DNA of 64,000 bases from TMED69 sp036130055 (GCA_036130055.1 JAYYOR010000014.1:62001-126000); one strand, 5' to 3'. Positions 36,766 through 45,893 are shown, numbered from the stretch's first letter. Translations and numbers: made by a program. The notes: generated by a model not told the origin, from the letters alone.

Positions 36766-36782
36766 ACGTTTAAGCAAATATC

Positions 36783-36812
36783 TTGTGACAATTCAAACAA
36801 GGGATATATAAT
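36783..36812 (+). promoter_or_regulatory. Candidate sigma70 promoter before surA
   Basis: A TTGTGA hexamer and a perfect TATAAT are separated by 18 nt in the 69-nt lptD-surA gap, ending 22 nt before the surA start. Confidence 0.4.
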
Positions 36813-36834
36813 AAACAGATTACTGGAAATTTTT

Positions 36835-38124
36835 ATGAAACATTTTTTTTACATCTATTTAGTCGCCCCAATAGCTTTCTTCCTGTTACAAGCAGGTGCT
36901 GTTAGCCAAGAACTAGATAGAATACTTGCCGTAGTAGAAGAAGATGTAGTTTTAGAAAGCGAGCTTGAAGAGCAAATCTTTAGGGTTAGGGAACAAATAC
37001 AAGCGCAAGGTGCGAAAATGCCTCCGAGTATAATACTGCAGAGACAAGTATTAGAAAGACTTATTTTCGACAAAGTTCAAATATCAGTTGCTAACCAAGT
37101 TGGAATAGATGTTGATGAGCAAACGCTTGGTCGTGCAATCGAAAGTATAGCTAAAAGAAATGAAATGGGATTAGAGCAATTTTTTGAAGTTTTAAAAGAA
37201 GAAAATTTTGATCCTGAAACTTTCAAACAACAAATCCGCGAAGAGATAATGATCGCGAAGCTAAGAAAAAAAGAGATAGACAAGCGAATAAGGGTTACTC
37301 CAACGGAAATAAATAATTATTTACGTAATCAAACGGTAAGCGGAGACGATCAGGATGAATATAAAATTAGTCACATACTAATTTCACTACCGGTGAGCGC
37401 CAATAATGACGAAATTGATAAAGCTCGAAAGAAAGCTAATGAGGCTCATTTTCAGTTAACAGATGGGACCGACTTCAATTCAGTTTCGATAAATTTCTCA
37501 GATAGCCCAAATGCCCTGGATGGTGGAGATTTGGGATGGAGAAAGCGCAATGAAATTCCTTCTTTGTTTGCAGACACCGTTAGTTATATGGAAGTCAACG
37601 AAGTTTCTCCAATTTTTACAAATTCAAGCGGATTTCATATTATAAAACTTACAGATCAAAGGAAATCGGGTAAAATTTTAGTACAGCAACACAAAGCCAG
37701 ACATATACTTATTAAGCCTAATGAACTTACCTCAAAAGAAGCCGCTTTAAATAAGCTCCTTCAACTAAGAAGGAGGATCGAAGGAGGAGCCGATTTTGCG
37801 ACTCTAGCAAGGACTAATTCAGATGATAGAACGTCTGCTCTTGACGGAGGAGATCTTGGATGGGTTCAAAAAGGACAAATGGTACCAGAATTTGAAGAGG
37901 TTATGCTCGCAGGAGAGATCGGAGAAATTAGCCAACCATTTGAAAGTGAATATGGACTTCACATCCTTCAAGTTCAAGACAGAAGAATGCATGATGATAC
38001 AATCATGGTAAAAAGACAAAAAGCAAGAGATGCAATACGTAGACAAAAGATCGACGAACGAAAAGAAAGTTGGCTTCGTCGGATACGTGACGAAGCGTAT
38101 GTAGAGTATCGAGTTGAACTATAA
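36835..38124 (+). CDS. surA: SurA, periplasmic chaperone/peptidyl-prolyl isomerase
   Basis: SurA escorts unfolded outer-membrane proteins to the BAM complex. The 429-residue protein has a signal peptide (about 1-24, cleaved near AVSQE), the SurA N-terminal helical domain starting LDRILAVVEEDVVLESELE, and two parvulin domains, each with HILI and a GGDLGW motif (about 175-280 and 285-385). Length and layout match E. coli SurA. Its stop overlaps the TTG start of pdxA by 11 nt. Confidence 0.95.
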   Translation: MKHFFYIYLVAPIAFFLLQAGAVSQELDRILAVVEEDVVLESELEEQIFRVREQIQAQGAKMPPSIILQRQVLERLIFDKVQISVANQVGIDVDEQTLGRAIESIAKRNEMGLEQFFEVLKEENFDPETFKQQIREEIMIAKLRKKEIDKRIRVTPTEINNYLRNQTVSGDDQDEYKISHILISLPVSANNDEIDKARKKANEAHFQLTDGTDFNSVSINFSDSPNALDGGDLGWRKRNEIPSLFADTVSYMEVNEVSPIFTNSSGFHIIKLTDQRKSGKILVQQHKARHILIKPNELTSKEAALNKLLQLRRRIEGGADFATLARTNSDDRTSALDGGDLGWVQKGQMVPEFEEVMLAGEIGEISQPFESEYGLHILQVQDRRMHDDTIMVKRQKARDAIRRQKIDERKESWLRRIRDEAYVEYRVEL

Positions 38125-39115
38125 TAATAATTGCCCGATAGCCGTAACACCAGGCGAACCAGCTGGTGTAGGACCTGATATAGTTCTTGACTACGCAAGA
38201 AAAAATAAAAATACTAAAATGCTAGCCTACGCTGACCCGGAATTGCTCCGAGATAGAGCTAAGGATCTTGGTTATTCTATAAAAATTGAAGTAATTTCTG
38301 ACGTCACTGACGTTCAGGAAGTAAAAAAAAATACTCTGTTTGTTTTTCCAATTCATTTGAAAGGGACTGTTCAGCCGGGAATTCCAGATTCGAAAAATAG
38401 TTCCTATGTGCTCGACACTCTGGACACGGCATTGGAGCATGCAATAAAAGGAAAAGTAAGCGCTCTGGTAACAGGGCCTATTAATAAAATGCTTATCAAT
38501 ATGTCTGGCACAAATTTTAGCGGGCATACTGAATATATAGCCTCTAAACTAAAAATAAAAAACCCAGTCATGATGCTGGCCCAAGGGCGTTTAAAAGTTG
38601 TAATCGTGACCACACACGTTCCTCTCACGTCTGTACCCAAAATGATAACAAAAGAAAGGCTTGAGAGAATAATTCGCGTAACCGAATTAGACCTTAGAGA
38701 GAAATTTAAGATCAAAGAACCTCAAATTGGAGTATGCGGGCTTAACCCCCATGCCGGAGAGAATGGCCATGTAGGAACCGAAGATATCTTAACCATTAAG
38801 CCCGTAATATCTAAGCTTCAAGCATTAGGTTTAAAAATAGATGGTCCAATACCTGCCGATACAATTTTTGCCTTTGAAAATTATAAAAATTTTGATGTGA
38901 TTATAGCTATGTATCATGACCAAGGGTTGGCTCCCTTTAAAGCTCTTGCTTTTGGGGAAGCAGTTAATATTACACTCGGATTACCAATTATCAGAACATC
39001 CGTAGATCATGGTACTGCTTTTGACAAAGCGGCTACAGGGTTAGCGCTCTCTACAAGTTTAGAAGCTGCAATCAATGTTGCAGAACAAATAAAAAAAAAC
39101 AAGCATGCTCCCTGA
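38114..39115 (+). CDS. pdxA: 4-hydroxythreonine-4-phosphate dehydrogenase
   Basis: PdxA oxidises 4-phosphohydroxy-L-threonine in the DXP-dependent route to pyridoxal phosphate, which also uses Dxs product. The 333-residue enzyme opens with VTPGEPAGVGPD, has the metal-binding SGHTEY segment, GLNPHAGENG, and the C-terminal MYHDQGLAPFKAL and RTSVDHGTAFD motifs. The start is TTG, inside the surA coding end; the stop overlaps rsmA by 11 nt. Tight overlaps on both sides imply one transcript. Confidence 0.95.
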   Translation: MNYNNNCPIAVTPGEPAGVGPDIVLDYARKNKNTKMLAYADPELLRDRAKDLGYSIKIEVISDVTDVQEVKKNTLFVFPIHLKGTVQPGIPDSKNSSYVLDTLDTALEHAIKGKVSALVTGPINKMLINMSGTNFSGHTEYIASKLKIKNPVMMLAQGRLKVVIVTTHVPLTSVPKMITKERLERIIRVTELDLREKFKIKEPQIGVCGLNPHAGENGHVGTEDILTIKPVISKLQALGLKIDGPIPADTIFAFENYKNFDVIIAMYHDQGLAPFKALAFGEAVNITLGLPIIRTSVDHGTAFDKAATGLALSTSLEAAINVAEQIKKNKHAP

Positions 39116-39887
39116 GAATTTCCACTCAAAGAAAAAGTTTGGTCAGAACTTTCTTAAAGATAAAGAAGTTGTTAGTAAAATTATTAATTCTGTAAAATCC
39201 TGCAATAATCAGTTTTCCTTAGAAATAGGTCCTGGTTTTGGCATTCTTACAGAAAACCTAATTAAATTCAGCGAACAAGTTTTGGCGATTGAAATAGATA
39301 ACCAATTAGTAAAATTACTCGAAAAAAAATTTCGGTCAACCAACAATTTGACATTACTAAATCAAGATGTTTTAACTTTTGACTTTAATTCAATCAAACA
39401 AAATAAATGCAAGTGGGTTTTGGTAGGGAACCTTCCCTATAATCTAGCGACGCAAATCATTTTAAAGAGTCTCGAAACACCGTCGCACTTCGAAAAGATA
39501 GTTGTAATGGTTCAGTACGAAGTAGCGAAAAGGATTATTGCATCACCTCGAACTAAATCCTATGGTCGCTTGAGCATCAATATTCAACGTAAAGCAGATG
39601 TGTATCTTCAGCAAATTGTGCCACCTGATTGTTTTTTTCCGGTGCCAGCTGTTAACTCAGCGGTTCTAGAGATTACACCCAAGCACATCGTTCGAAATAG
39701 TAAACTCGATATCACGTTAGATAAAATTACAAAAATGGCGTTTAGCAAGCGCCGAAAAACTGTACTTAATGCGCTAAAACCTGTATTTGTTGAAAATGAC
39801 TTTAAAAAATATGATATTGATCCTCAGGCTAGACCAGAAGATTTAAGTATCAGACAATATGAGTCTTTGGCGAAAAAACTCGTGTAA
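39105..39887 (+). CDS. rsmA: RsmA (KsgA), 16S rRNA dimethyladenosine transferase
   Basis: RsmA dimethylates two adjacent adenosines near the 3' end of 16S rRNA during late small-subunit assembly. The 260-residue protein has KKFGQNFLKD at the start, the SAM motif EIGPGFGILTE, and the catalytic NLPYNLA motif near 107. It ends the lptD-surA-pdxA-rsmA block. In enterobacteria apaG and apaH follow; here apaG is absent from the window and apaH is 6 kb away. Confidence 0.96.
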   Translation: MLPENFHSKKKFGQNFLKDKEVVSKIINSVKSCNNQFSLEIGPGFGILTENLIKFSEQVLAIEIDNQLVKLLEKKFRSTNNLTLLNQDVLTFDFNSIKQNKCKWVLVGNLPYNLATQIILKSLETPSHFEKIVVMVQYEVAKRIIASPRTKSYGRLSINIQRKADVYLQQIVPPDCFFPVPAVNSAVLEITPKHIVRNSKLDITLDKITKMAFSKRRKTVLNALKPVFVENDFKKYDIDPQARPEDLSIRQYESLAKKLV

Positions 39888-39902
39888 CTCTAGGATAATA
39901 AA

Positions 39903-40385
39903 TTGTTGAAGAATATTCTATGTAAGTTTGTTGGATTTGCCATGATTTTTTTAGTGGCAGTAATTTGTTACGACGTCATTATGAGATACATTTTCTCTTC
40001 CGGTTCTGTCGCTTTGCAAGAATTAGAATGGCACTTATTTTCTTTCATCATCTTATTTGGCAGTGTAATTGTTCTTTCAGAAAATTCGCATGTAAGAGTT
40101 GATTTAATCTTTAACAGTTCCTTGTACACAAATACAACCCGTCATATAGTAAACATACTTGGTCATCTTTTCTTTTTGTTACCTTTTTGCGTTATCATTT
40201 TATGGTCATCCTATCCTTTTATCTATGATAGTTTTATTCATAAGGAAAAGTCGCCCGACCCTGGCGGGCTAAACTATCGCTGGATCGTAAAGTCATTTGT
40301 ATTTTTCAGTTTTGGACTTTTAGCTGCTGTTTGTGTTAGCCAGCTCAAAAACTTTATTCATAGATTATGGAAAAAAAATGAGTGA
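39903..40385 (+). CDS. TRAP transporter small permease (DctQ family)
   Basis: The 160-residue protein has four membrane helices and the DctQ pattern: DVIMRYIF after the first helix, LQELEWHLF, and SENSHVRVD. DctQ is the small membrane subunit of TRAP carriers, which import organic acids or similar solutes using a sodium gradient. The start is TTG, 15 nt after rsmA. It overlaps the large permease gene by 8 nt. No binding-protein (dctP) gene lies in the window, so the substrate cannot be inferred. Confidence 0.85.
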   Translation: MLKNILCKFVGFAMIFLVAVICYDVIMRYIFSSGSVALQELEWHLFSFIILFGSVIVLSENSHVRVDLIFNSSLYTNTTRHIVNILGHLFFLLPFCVIILWSSYPFIYDSFIHKEKSPDPGGLNYRWIVKSFVFFSFGLLAAVCVSQLKNFIHRLWKKNE

Positions 40386-41679
40386 AGTGTTACCTCTAAT
40401 TCTTTTCCTTACAATTTTAATTTTTATAATGTTGGGATATCCAGTTGCCTTCACTTTAGGTGGTGTCGCGATAATTTTTGGTGTAATTGCAATTGGTATC
40501 GAGATATTTTCATTACTGCCCTTAAGAATATACGGAATTATGAATAATTTTACTTTGCTTGCGGTCCCGCTATTTATTTTTATGGGAATAATACTCGAAA
40601 AATCAAACCTAGCCGAGAGCCTTCTAAAAAGCATAGCTTTCTCATTCGGTAATAGAAAGGGCGGACTAACTCTGGGTGTTGTGTTAGTCGGCGCTATTTT
40701 GGGAGCTACAACAGGAGTTGTTGGCGCCACAGTGGTGACTCTTGCTGTAATAGCCCTGCCTATATTAATTGAAAATAATTACGATAAAAGCTTATCGGCT
40801 GGCACTATTGCGACAGCTGGAACATTAGGCCAAATTGTACCTCCAAGTATAATTCTTTTACTGCTAGCAGACATCGTAGGAGTTCCAGTTGGTAGAATAT
40901 TTCTTGGGGCGATAACGCCAAGTTTAATTTTGATACTTAGCTATATTCTATACATTCTTGCAATTACAAACTCACATAATGAGACAAAAGAAACTAGTCT
41001 TGAATCTGAGCAACATGTTTCAAAAAAAGAATTATTATTTTCCACCTTTCCTGCTGTAATTTTAATTATATTAGTTATGGGAGCGATAATACTAGGTATC
41101 GCTTCACCCACTGAAAGCGATGCTTTGGGTTGCCTTGGCGCTATTGGATTGGCCTTCGCGAACCGATGTTTGAACCTTAAAATTTTATTTCAAGCGGCTG
41201 TTGAAGCGTCCAAGTTAAGCAGTATGGTTTTTGCAATTTTAATTGGGGCAACAACCTTCTCGCTTGTATTCAAAGCAACAGGAGGCGATATGGTCATTCG
41301 AGATATCTTTACCGAGGATTTCGGAAAGATAACTTTTCTAATTATCAGCATGTTTATTATTTTTATTTTAGGATTTTTTCTGGATTTCATTGAGATTTGC
41401 TTTATTTTGGTACCGATTCTCTTACCGGTCAGTGCTTTTTTTGAAATTGACCCACTTTGGTTTTCGATCTTAATTGCAATAAACCTACAAACCTCATTTC
41501 TAACACCCCCTTTCGGTTTCTCTATTTTTTATTTAAAAGCTGCTGCTAAAAATACAATAACAACCAAAGAAATTTATCGCGGCGTAATACCATTCGTACT
41601 ATTACAACTTATTACCTTAATATTAGTAATCAGCTTTCCAAAGCTTGTTACTTGGCTTCCTGATTATTTCGATAAATAA
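40378..41679 (+). CDS. TRAP transporter large permease (DctM family)
   Basis: This protein of about 433 residues is a many-helix membrane transporter of the DctM/SiaM type. Marks are LGYPVAFTLGG near the start, a GATTGVVGATVVTLAVIALP segment, GTLGQIVPPSIILLLLAD, and LQTSFLTPPFGFSIFYLKA at the end. I chose the ATG at 40378; a longer frame to 40333 would only add residues overlapping dctQ. The permease pair sits between rsmA and aroE, away from any catabolic gene. Confidence 0.88.
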   Translation: MSEVLPLILFLTILIFIMLGYPVAFTLGGVAIIFGVIAIGIEIFSLLPLRIYGIMNNFTLLAVPLFIFMGIILEKSNLAESLLKSIAFSFGNRKGGLTLGVVLVGAILGATTGVVGATVVTLAVIALPILIENNYDKSLSAGTIATAGTLGQIVPPSIILLLLADIVGVPVGRIFLGAITPSLILILSYILYILAITNSHNETKETSLESEQHVSKKELLFSTFPAVILIILVMGAIILGIASPTESDALGCLGAIGLAFANRCLNLKILFQAAVEASKLSSMVFAILIGATTFSLVFKATGGDMVIRDIFTEDFGKITFLIISMFIIFILGFFLDFIEICFILVPILLPVSAFFEIDPLWFSILIAINLQTSFLTPPFGFSIFYLKAAAKNTITTKEIYRGVIPFVLLQLITLILVISFPKLVTWLPDYFDK

Positions 41680-41699
41680 AGATCGACTATAAGTAAAAA

Positions 41700-42494
41700 T
41701 TACTTTGTCCTTAAAGAATCAAGTACTCTTGTTGTTTCAGGGTATTTACCATGCCATCGAAAAAAAGAAAAAGCAGCTTGCTCCACTAGCATTCCTATGC
41801 CATCGACAGAATAACAACCTCTCGAAATTCCATATTTTTGAAATTGTGTTAATCCTTTGCCATAACTCATATCATAAAAAATCGCATCACTATTTACCTC
41901 GATTGCTGGCATTTGTGGCATCCTTCCCTGTAAAGAGGCGGGTGTAGAATTTACAATTAAATCAAATTTAATTTTTTCATCTCGGGAAATAAAAACCCTT
42001 TCATCTACTGAGCCTGAAACCAGTTTTTCTGCTTTTTGCAAATTTCGGTTAAAAATATAAACCTTGCTAGGACCACAATCTAACACGGGATTCAAAACTC
42101 CCCTAACAGCGCCACCTGCCCCTATAAACATAATATTTTTATCCGCAATAAGAAAAGATAAATTATCTTGGAGGTCTTTCACAAACCCTACTCCATCTGT
42201 GTTATCACCAAACCAAGATCCGTTGTCCAGCCAAAGCGTGTTGACTGCTCCAGCACTTTTTGCCCTATCTGTAAGAATATCAGATAGTCTCCAAGCCTCC
42301 TCTTTTAAAGGAACAGTGACATTGATACCGTTTACTGATTTTTTATTCGCGTCAAGGAAGTGCTGTAATCCCCCACTTGGAACCAAACATTTATCGTATT
42401 GGATCTTTTTGTGTATTTGAGCTGCAAAAGCTTTGTGAATTTGAGGTGACCGGCTGTGAGATATCGGATCACCCACAACATAGTAATTCTCCAT
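41700..42494 (-). CDS. aroE: Shikimate 5-dehydrogenase
   Basis: AroE reduces 3-dehydroshikimate with NADPH. The protein has about 264 residues, with the shikimate-binding SHSRSPQIH near the start, NVTVPLKEEAW with the catalytic lysine, the DNTDGVGF segment, and the GAGGAVRGV nucleotide motif. I prefer the ATG at 42494 (MENYYVVGDPI, as in the family) to a TTG eight codons upstream, which would start 3 nt after the previous stop. It is downstream of the rhodanese-fusion gene on the same strand. Confidence 0.94.
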   Translation of the reverse strand: MENYYVVGDPISHSRSPQIHKAFAAQIHKKIQYDKCLVPSGGLQHFLDANKKSVNGINVTVPLKEEAWRLSDILTDRAKSAGAVNTLWLDNGSWFGDNTDGVGFVKDLQDNLSFLIADKNIMFIGAGGAVRGVLNPVLDCGPSKVYIFNRNLQKAEKLVSGSVDERVFISRDEKIKFDLIVNSTPASLQGRMPQMPAIEVNSDAIFYDMSYGKGLTQFQKYGISRGCYSVDGIGMLVEQAAFSFFRWHGKYPETTRVLDSLRTK

Positions 42495-42520
42495 TCGTTC
42501 TATTTTTGAATTTGCCAATT

Positions 42521-43579
42521 TTAATCTTTTGAACCTAAGAGACCATCTTTAAGAACATAAACATCAAAACCACGTTCTCTTAATAAAAACGCAGCTATCG
42601 AACTTTTTCTACCCGTATCACATACTGCGATATATTTCTTATCTTGACTCAACGTGCTAGCTTCAAGCCTAATCATGAATAGAGGCATATTTATGGAACC
42701 TTCAATTTGATTGCCAACCAACTCATCCGCTACCCTAACATCAAGGTATATACCTCCTTGTTCACAAATTTTCGCTGCCTCTGTCTTACTGACCCAGTCA
42801 ACTCTAGGCTCTTTAAGCAGAGTATTAAAATCACCAGAAGATAATCTCATCAGTAATCCGTCGCTCTTCATAGTAACAGAGGCATTTCTCTTAACATCAG
42901 AAACAAGCGCCTCCTCTCCAAAAGCATTTCCGACTTTTAACTCAGCCAAAACTAATCTATCTCCACTCTTTGTTGAACGGGACACTTCAGCTAAACCTTT
43001 TCGAATTATATAATAATAATCACCATCATCTCCTTGGTTAATTACGACTTCGCCCTCCTTTACAGGATGTTCCTCCATTTTCATAAACATAGTTTGTATA
43101 TTTACAGGAGGTAAGTTATGAAAAGCTTTTTCTCTAAATATAGCTGTCATCCAGTCATCCTCAAAACTTTGGCCATCCGTCTCAACATCAATGCCAAGTT
43201 CTTTCACCTCAATTCCACTAACCTGGTCCCAGGTTGATAGGATGTCTAAAAGATCACTATCTATTCGAGTAATCTTGCATAGAGTTTTGGCTTTTGCAGA
43301 TTGGGAACGAGGCTGAAAATTTGACACTGGTTTTTTGGCTTGCTCAGTTCCTGACCTCAAAGTGATTGGTTCATTCTCCCCATCATCTAGAATGATGTCG
43401 CCATCTAGTAAAAAGATCGTTTCCCTATCGATATCCCCTTTATTAAAAATAGACTTACCTGCTTGTATTTCATCGACTAATGCTTTGCCCGCCAATTCTT
43501 GAAAATTTTCAGCAGTCAGGGGGGATGGCAAAACCAGTTCTTTGAGAACTTTTATTTCAACTTTTTCGCCTTTTTTCAT
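42521..43579 (-). CDS. Protein with two cyclic-nucleotide-binding-like domains and a rhodanese domain
   Basis: The 352-residue cytosolic protein has a degenerate cNMP-binding-like domain (about 18-120), a better conserved one (about 150-260, with GDDGDYYYIIRKG and the phosphate-cassette-like segment GNAFGEEALV), and a C-terminal rhodanese domain (about 262-350) with the active-site cysteine in CDTGRKS. Sulfur-transfer or redox activity controlled by a nucleotide is the natural reading, but the targets are unknown. No DNA-binding helix-turn-helix of the Crp type is visible. It is 40 nt after the PII gene on the same strand. The CHASE2 cyclase in this window could be its signal source. Confidence 0.83.
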   Translation of the reverse strand: MKKGEKVEIKVLKELVLPSPLTAENFQELAGKALVDEIQAGKSIFNKGDIDRETIFLLDGDIILDDGENEPITLRSGTEQAKKPVSNFQPRSQSAKAKTLCKITRIDSDLLDILSTWDQVSGIEVKELGIDVETDGQSFEDDWMTAIFREKAFHNLPPVNIQTMFMKMEEHPVKEGEVVINQGDDGDYYYIIRKGLAEVSRSTKSGDRLVLAELKVGNAFGEEALVSDVKRNASVTMKSDGLLMRLSSGDFNTLLKEPRVDWVSKTEAAKICEQGGIYLDVRVADELVGNQIEGSINMPLFMIRLEASTLSQDKKYIAVCDTGRKSSIAAFLLRERGFDVYVLKDGLLGSKD

Positions 43580-43619
43580 ATTTCATACCCCTCTTTACAT
43601 TAGATTACTTAGTAGCTGG

Positions 43620-43961
43620 TCACTTAAGCGCCATCTTACCGGTTTCACCCGTTCTTATCCGAATAGTATTCTCTAGTTTTACTACAAAAATGACTCCATC
43701 TCCGATTTGATTCGTGAAAGCTGTTTCCCGAATTATACGTACAACTTCGCTTACAATCTCTGATTCAACTGCAATTTCTATCTTTGCTTTTGGAATTTGC
43801 TCAATCTTATATTCAACATCCTTATATAATTCAGAATGGCCTCTTTGCCGACCAAAGCCACTAACCTCGCTGACTGTCATCCCACTGATTCCAATATCGA
43901 GGAGTCTCCGACGAACTTCTTCCAATTTAAAAGGTTTAATAATAGCAAGTATTAGCTTCAT
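43620..43961 (-). CDS. PII nitrogen regulatory protein, second copy
   Basis: This is a 113-residue PII protein when started at the ATG at 43961 (MKLILAIIKPFKLEEV); a longer frame adds eight residues not found in the family. PII trimers sense 2-oxoglutarate and ATP/ADP and control AmtB, glutamine synthetase regulation and NtrB. The T-loop tyrosine Y51, target of uridylylation, is present, as is the ATP-binding GDG and the RTGETG C-terminal segment. It is separated from amtB by a terminator, so it probably has its own promoter. It is less GlnK-like than the upstream copy, with charged replacements in the T-loop. Confidence 0.9.
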   Translation of the reverse strand: MKLILAIIKPFKLEEVRRRLLDIGISGMTVSEVSGFGRQRGHSELYKDVEYKIEQIPKAKIEIAVESEIVSEVVRIIRETAFTNQIGDGVIFVVKLENTIRIRTGETGKMALK

Positions 43962-44031
43962 ATAACCAATGATTCTAACAGACAAAAAGATAAATTCTTA
44001 AAGAATTATGGGAAATTAAATGAATTCAACC

Positions 44032-44058
44032 AAAAAAAACGGCGGCTTTCGCCGCCGT
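44032..44058 (-). terminator. Rho-independent terminator of glnK-amtB
   Basis: On the minus strand an 8-bp GC-rich stem (ACGGCGGC with its complement) closes a GAAA tetraloop and is followed by a run of eight T. It lies 25 nt after the amtB stop and before the next PII gene. Confidence 0.9.
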
Positions 44059-44083
44059 CTAATTTAGCTAACTGATAAGTATT

Positions 44084-45328
44084 TTATTTGTTAAATTCAG
44101 GATACGCTTGTAATCCTGTTTCTTTAGCATCCATACCCATAAGTTCCTCGTCTTCACTGACCCTAATTCCCATAGTTGCTTTCAAAATCGACCAAACAAT
44201 TAATGAAGCTATGAAAACCCAAGCAAATATCATCACAATTCCTAATATTTGAGAGCCCAATGATGCATCAGAATTTGATAGACATACCGCCAATAGACCC
44301 CAAATTCCGGCAGTCCCATGGACGGAAATAGCACCGACGGGATCATCAATTTTTGCTCTATCTAACGCACTAATTGAAAGAACCACAATGATTCCTCCTA
44401 CCCCGCCTATAATTGTAGCAAGTAACGGTGTAGGGGTGAGTGGTTCTGCTGTGATAGATACTAACCCAGCCAAAGCACCATTCAGAGCCATGGTAAGGTC
44501 TGCCTTACCAAACAATACCTGAGAGGCAATGAGCGCTAAAATACATCCACCGGCAGCTGCTGCATTAGTATTTACAAAAATTAAGGCAACAGCATTTGAT
44601 TCAGCAACGTCCGATAAAACCAATTCGGACCCGCCGTTGAATCCAAACCAACCAAACCAAAGCAAGAAAGTTCCGAGCGTGGCAAGTGGTAAGTTTGCTC
44701 CAGGAATCGGATTTATTTCGCCATCAGGGCCGTATTTTCCTTTCCTTGGACCTAGGAGCAAGACGCCCGCAAGAGCAGCTACAGCACCCGCCATATGTAC
44801 TACTCCAGAACCCGCAAAGTCAAGAAAGCCTTTTTGGTCTAAAAAGCCTCCACCCCATTTCCAATACCCTTCTATCGGATAAATGAAGCCAGTCATTACA
44901 ATTGCAAAAGCGAAAAATGACCAGAGTTTCATTCTTTCCGCGACAGCACCTGAAACGATTGACATAGCTGCGGCTACGAAAACGGCTTGAAAAAAGAAAT
45001 CTGACAACCCGGAGTAGTAAATATCACCTCCGCTAGCAATTACAGATGCAGCATCATTGTCAGAGCCACCCAAGATCGATGGCAACCCAGGTATCAATGC
45101 GCTAACAGATTCTCCCGGATACATTAAAGAATATCCACAAAGCAGATACATGGTACAAGCTATTGAATACAACACTATGTTCTTAGTAAGAATTTCAGCT
45201 GTATTCTTTCCACGCACCAAGCCCGCTTCTAGCATCGCGAATCCACAGGCCATTAACATTACAAAGGCACCCATCACTAAAAAGTAGAAAGTGTCGAGTG
45301 CATATTTAAGTTCAATTACTGGTTCCAC
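44084..45328 (-). CDS. amtB: Ammonium transporter AmtB
   Basis: AmtB conducts ammonium across the inner membrane as a trimer, blocked by GlnK when nitrogen is plentiful. The 414-residue protein has eleven membrane helices and the two pore histidines in GSGVVHMAGA and SVHGTAGIWG. The N-terminus (MEPVIELKYALDTFYFLVMG) starts close to the first membrane helix with no clear long signal peptide. It is 45 nt downstream of glnK and ends with a clear terminator, so glnK-amtB is one unit. Confidence 0.96.
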   Translation of the reverse strand: MEPVIELKYALDTFYFLVMGAFVMLMACGFAMLEAGLVRGKNTAEILTKNIVLYSIACTMYLLCGYSLMYPGESVSALIPGLPSILGGSDNDAASVIASGGDIYYSGLSDFFFQAVFVAAAMSIVSGAVAERMKLWSFFAFAIVMTGFIYPIEGYWKWGGGFLDQKGFLDFAGSGVVHMAGAVAALAGVLLLGPRKGKYGPDGEINPIPGANLPLATLGTFLLWFGWFGFNGGSELVLSDVAESNAVALIFVNTNAAAAGGCILALIASQVLFGKADLTMALNGALAGLVSITAEPLTPTPLLATIIGGVGGIIVVLSISALDRAKIDDPVGAISVHGTAGIWGLLAVCLSNSDASLGSQILGIVMIFAWVFIASLIVWSILKATMGIRVSEDEELMGMDAKETGLQAYPEFNK

Positions 45329-45373
45329 AATATTAATTCCTCCAATTTTTGTAAATTAACGTTTATAAATATA

Positions 45374-45712
45374 TTAAAGAGCAGCAGCTCCAGATTCTCC
45401 TGTTCTGATCCTTACAACTTCCTGAAGCTCAGAAACGAAGATTTTGCCATCACCTATCTCACCGGTTGAGGTCGCTGCCTTGACTACTTCAATTACTTTT
45501 TCAAGCATAGAATCCTCTATTGCCACTTCAACCTTTGACTTAGGTAAAAAATCTATTTGATACTCGGAGCCTCGGTAGAGCTCCGTATGACCTTTTTGCC
45601 TTCCAAAACCTTTAACTTCGGTAACCGTTAGACCATTAACTCCTATCTCAGCCAAGGTTTCTCGTATATCATCTAGTTTAAAAGGCTTGATGATTGCAGT
45701 TACTAGTTTCAT
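45374..45712 (-). CDS. glnK: GlnK, PII nitrogen regulatory protein
   Basis: The 112-residue PII protein starts MKLVTAIIKPFKLDDIRE at the ATG at 45712, preceded by an AAGGGG ribosome-binding site; a longer frame to 45802 runs through the promoter and is rejected. The T-loop GFGRQKGHTELYRGSEYQIDF contains Y51, the uridylylation site. Being directly before amtB and behind a sigma54-type promoter, it is the GlnK that binds and closes AmtB. Confidence 0.95.
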   Translation of the reverse strand: MKLVTAIIKPFKLDDIRETLAEIGVNGLTVTEVKGFGRQKGHTELYRGSEYQIDFLPKSKVEVAIEDSMLEKVIEVVKAATSTGEIGDGKIFVSELQEVVRIRTGESGAAAL

Positions 45713-45785
45713 TTTTAACCCCTTCTCTACTGTCTTATTCATTTGACGCCTGCGGCTTATGAAAATAGCCCGACCATTTAGCTCT

Positions 45786-45801
45786 TGCATTATATGTGCC
45801 A
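45786..45801 (-). promoter_or_regulatory. Sigma54 (-24/-12) promoter for glnK-amtB
   Basis: On the minus strand the sequence TGGCACATATAATGCA matches the consensus TGGCAC-N5-TTGCA at 10 of the 11 fixed positions, including the invariant GG and GC with correct spacing. It lies about 75 nt before the glnK start. NtrC-dependent induction under nitrogen limitation is expected. Confidence 0.82.
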
Positions 45802-45893
45802 AAAGTTAACGTAAAAGTAATGATTTTTTTTTTCTAATATTCCAAGAATATTGTTATATTTAATAAGAAATATGTATAAAGCAAAAATGAAAT

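Noticed and set aside
45713..45802. Extended N-terminus for GlnK
   Set aside because: The extra 30 residues cover the sigma54 promoter region and have no counterpart in PII proteins.
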